Assembly (NCBI GenBank): GCA_037039925.1
Contig: JAXRKP010001079.1
Coordinates: 82,501-146,500 of the forward strand
Length of the DNA: 64,000 nt
Direction of reading: 5' to 3'
Origin: Doris montereyensis
Taxonomy: Eukaryota; Mollusca; Gastropoda; Nudibranchia; Dorididae
Each line of letters begins with the position of its first letter. The stretch's first letter is position 1. Positions 60,320-64,000 of this stretch are shown one piece after another. Under the pieces are notes generated by a model. That model searched no databases. It was not told the DNA's origin and worked only from the letters and a program-made list of their open reading frames with translations. A program made the position numbers and the translations under genes.

Positions 60320-60790
60320 TCTCTACGCACTGAATCGATGACGCACACATGGCCCGAGCTGAGCAACTGGTCAGTACCACTTACTAATTACTAGATCTAG
60401 TTAGAAGGCCGTGCCGTGTTTTAGTCGAGGACGCGACAAAGCTCTGCCGCGGTAACTCGCAAAGTCGCATTTTTATGACACCGATAGTTTCTAATGCAAA
60501 ATTGAATGAGCTTTCTTTTATGGGCTCGTTTTCTCTGAGTTTCTTACGTAAGTGACTCTACAAAGCGTTTTAAAAACTTTAATCGCCTCGGATGAGCTCT
60601 TAACTTTGACATTGGCGAAACTATAGGGTATCATTGTAAAGTCTACTTTTAGCACAATCGGATTCGACCAATCAGAGCCAACTATCATTCATTGAGCTAT
60701 TGCGTAACGTGAAGAAAGAGAGGGTGTCTCGCGAGCTGGATTTTCACTGGCTCGCTACTGGCTTTCACGTCTGAACACCCTCGTTTACTA
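60320..60790. promoter_or_regulatory. CpG-richer patch, possible promoter or TE promoter
   Basis: Compared with its surroundings, 60320-60790 is rich in CG (GGACGCGACAAAG, CTGCCGCGGTAAC, GTCTCGCGAGCTGG) and has a CCAAT box in GACCAATCAGAGCC at about 60667. The TCTCGCGAGA-like string GTCTCGCGAGC resembles a vertebrate core-promoter motif. No attached coding exon was recognised on either side, so this may belong to a gene outside the window or to a repeat. Confidence 0.5.
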
Positions 60791-60799
60791 GAGTGTGAG

Positions 60800-63700
60800 A
60801 GCACATTCCTTATCACAACACACATGGCTGAAAAGGGTTTGAATAGATCTGTCCAATGGTGTAAGCCATATTACGCTACTACGTTGTATAGAGGAGAGGG
60901 CACAAGGTGAATAGGACCGAAAATTAGCAAAATCTGCGACTCGCGCCGAGGTGAACAGAAAAACGGGGTGGTTTGGACAAGCTGCTATCAGATATATGTT
61001 TGAAATGACCTGTAAAATAAATTGTTTTGTTTCCCAGGAATCTTGGGTTAAAAGCAAATGTACAGGCTAAATGAATGCCACCAATAATACTTTTTTAAGA
61101 AATTTTCAGTGGAAGAGGAATTTTACATCCAAATAAATGTTTTATCCCTAGACATTTAAGTACTTTTTATGAGGAGAAATATTTGCAGTACATATAAGTA
61201 AGTTCAAACTTAGTTTGGAAATCACTGACTACCACAGGAAATTACATGATGCTAAAATACTCTGTTTGAAAATACCTCAACAAGGCTACCACTACCATGA
61301 AAGATTATGGAGAGAAAAAAAGTTGTCTTCCAATTATTGTTGAAATATTCTAAAATATATATTTCAGTTGTGTCATAATTGTAAATGTTATTGTTCTCTT
61401 TAATCATCTTTGAAGGAGAGAAACTATAACCCTGAATGAGATCCGATGAGAATTGAGCAAAGCATAACAAATATACAAATCTACAGGTGTTATAATCAAT
61501 AGGGCATTTCCAAGATGATTTCAAATACAGGGCGTTTACCTGATATTGTGATATGATAGGGAAGATCTGAAACTGCTGTGAATCAGAAGGAAATCATTAA
61601 ATAGGCAAAGGAACATTCAGATAGTAATAATACATTATATGGAGAGAAAAGAGTTGGGAGTTAAAGCCACATAGGCAAAATAATTGGATTAAAATAATCA
61701 AAAAAAAGAATCCATTGCCCATTGACACCAGCTATTTCATTGTGTTTAGGTTGTTGTTTTTGTTCAAAGCAAAGAAATGGGCACCCTATGTGCAGATTTG
61801 AGTCTTGTTTGGTAACAGTAACACTATTTCCCCCCCCCCCTTGTAAATTCCTTTGAATTAGTCACATTATTGTTTTCATTTTACACTGATTTATCGTAAA
61901 TAGAGATATGTTTACTTAGTATCACTATTGCCTTTAAAAAAGAAGAAAAGAAAACATAGTTAATTATACTCATTTTTAAGTTTCTCACTGAATACATTAA
62001 AGTGTGAATGTGATTCTGAACAAAAGGAAACCACATCAACACCTTTCAGGTCAATCAATGTTGAAGTGATGTTAAAATGACAGACACATTAATAGTGAGA
62101 AAGGAGGAAAAGAGGAAAATGCTAAAGTGTTATCAAAACAAAAGGCTATGTGATACTATCAACAGTAAAATATCTCAGTCAAAGCCTCACCCACCAATAA
62201 TACTCTCCAACATTTACATTCAGATATGTTGGTGATACACTGAAAGCAATAACACTACACAAGAAAAAAGACTATAAGACATTGAATCACACTAAAACAC
62301 AAATTATGCATTCCTTCCAAAGTCAGAAGATAAGGAATTCCTACTGTCAAATTTATCCATTGTCAACAAAAGAGTTACTTATTATTGATAATACTTTCTT
62401 TTCATTTGTTCACATAAGAGATGAAACTTCTTTGGTGAGAAGAAAATTCACATTGGTTGAAATTGGATTATATTTTGATATAAACAATAGGAAAATGTAC
62501 CGGCCAAGATGATGACAGTACAAAGACACGGTCAAATGTATTTATATAAATACAATTTTCAGTATCAGATTTCAGTTTTGATCAACAATATAAAAAAGCA
62601 CCCAGTCATAAAGAAAAAGTTTTTTAATATTTCATAGAAGGCTTAAGAACACGATTTGCCAAAATAATTTTGTTTACTGCTTTGAACCCAGAGTGGTACA
62701 TGAGCAAATATCCCTATAGTACAGCTACAGGCTGAGAAATGACAAACTCCAACAAATTCTTTGTTCGTGGTTAAAGCAAGAAACTAGACAGACAAAGAAT
62801 CATGATAAAACAATTTGTGAACACATCTCTTCCCTTTATATAAATCAGCTATTGATTAATGATATTGATACACATACATATACATGCACAATGACTGAGA
62901 TGGAAAACTAAAAAGCTATTTCATTTGAACAAAATTATTTACTTTTTAGGTTCTATGGGGAAAACTGACAACCACCTAGATCTATAAAGTGGATTCAAAA
63001 TTTGTAATGTTATAGATCTAACTAAAATATTAAGAGAAAGAGCGAGAGAAAAAGAGAGACAGAGAGAGACACAGAGACAGAGAGAGAGTGAGAGCGCTAG
63101 GTTTGTATACAGAGACAGTACAGGATCCCTCGAGTCAAAGTCATTTGATGATGATACTGTCAACAGAAATACAGGCATTAAATAGAGACAAGAAAACATG
63201 TAATGGACAAAAAAATGTAATACTTGATATTAATATTAGCATTGATGAAAACAATTATTGAATAAAAAAAATGAAAACGTATTGGATTTGAACTATTAAA
63301 AATTCATAATAAGCACCCATTATGATCATTTATAAAAAGGAAATGAAAAAAGCTACTACTACTACTACTGAGACAAAACAACAAAACTCTAGCCACTCCA
63401 AATTTGCAAAACATTTTTTTTTTTACATAAATAGGTCCAAAAGAAATTACGTTTCCCTGATACTAAAAAAAATAAGCTTAACATAAGGTCATTGTTATCC
63501 GTTTTATACTTTGATAACACAAATGACGCTTTTGACTCCAGTACATTCATGATAGTATTAATATTATTATTAACTAGTGTGCATGTGAGAGTGAGAGTGG
63601 AACTCATGAAAATAAAGCTATCATTGTTATCATTATTATTATATGACACAAAGTATGAAGGATTTTTTTTCTTTCAAGTAAACCCTGTCCACCATTGCAG

Positions 63701-64000
63701 CGATCTCAGAAAAAAGGAAGAACAAAAAAGCATCAACATGATGCTGAATACAAGATGAGGAAATAAATATGACAATGACCAAATTTCGTATTTTGCTGAG
63801 TTTCTCTTGCTGGTTAATATTAATAAGGCTTTAACAGCAAATAATTTGAATAAGGAAATATTTTTAAAATTGGTGTTTGTCTCACAGACAGACAAAATGA
63901 TAACCAGCTGAAGTATTACAATTTACAGCAACATATTTCATGGGTTTTCGGTAATGTTAGAAATAATTTCCCCTCTGTTGCAACATAGTCTCAATGTTAT
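60800..64000. other. Right end; no gene recognised
   Basis: AT-rich with short ORFs, a poly-C run at 61831-61840, and a GA-rich tract at 63032-63090. Nothing coding could be supported. Confidence 0.5.

Noticed and set aside
60788..61057. 89-codon minus-strand ORF beside the CpG-richer patch
   Set aside because: No recognisable motif, and composition like flanking non-coding DNA; kept only as a possible promoter region.

Overview
This is a eukaryotic, AT-rich, intron- and repeat-rich window. It looks like a metazoan genome, probably a lophotrochozoan such as a mollusc; the organism is an inference from the protein's divergence from vertebrates and from the tRNA-derived SINEs, and is not proven. 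One protein-coding gene can be read with confidence: a plus-strand orthologue of SNX14 (sorting nexin 14). It is spread over at least 32 short exons from 9946 to 43796. I rebuilt it by hand by joining GT-AG exons in phase. The protein has the SNX14 order: N-terminal membrane segment, a CxxC-type motif, PXA domain, RGS domain, acidic linker, PX domain and Nexin_C domain. About 2.6 kb of coding sequence (roughly 874 codons) is visible. The extreme N-terminus (first exon or exons) is not securely located; an ATG at 5595 that starts MVPW is one candidate.

The gene model breaks frame at three places. Exon 13 has an apparent one-base deletion near 21982-21990. Exon 29 behaves as if one C were missing from its C5 run at 41067-41071. 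The exon 2/exon 3 junction (10427 to 14471) is out of phase. The first two are single-base losses in or next to homopolymers, which fits long-read assembly error better than gene decay, because every other exon is intact.

Layout: 1-9945 is upstream DNA with a CT-rich tract, two very long microsatellites, a hAT-like element and possible promoter elements. 9946-43796 is SNX14, with introns full of mobile DNA: TTAA-flanked piggyBac-like elements, a mariner remnant inserted in a dead non-LTR retrotransposon, tRNA-derived SINEs of several families, an inverted-repeat MITE, a 28-bp minisatellite and a 120-bp AT tract. 43797-64000 holds the SNX14 3' end and then about 20 kb with no recognisable gene, containing second and third copies of repeat families also found in the SNX14 introns, a pogo/Tigger-like element and a CpG-richer patch near 60.3-60.8 kb.

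No bacterial-type operon, CRISPR array, defence system or bona fide RNA gene is present. The most interesting signals are the repeat families: a family whose three members keep a paired YY1-like and RFX X-box-like module, a TTAA hairpin MITE with two opposite-facing copies, and a 2.7 kb TTAA element with no usable ORF.

[Form note: the original answer gave no confidence for any feature; the uniform 0.5 is a placeholder required by the schema, not an estimate.]
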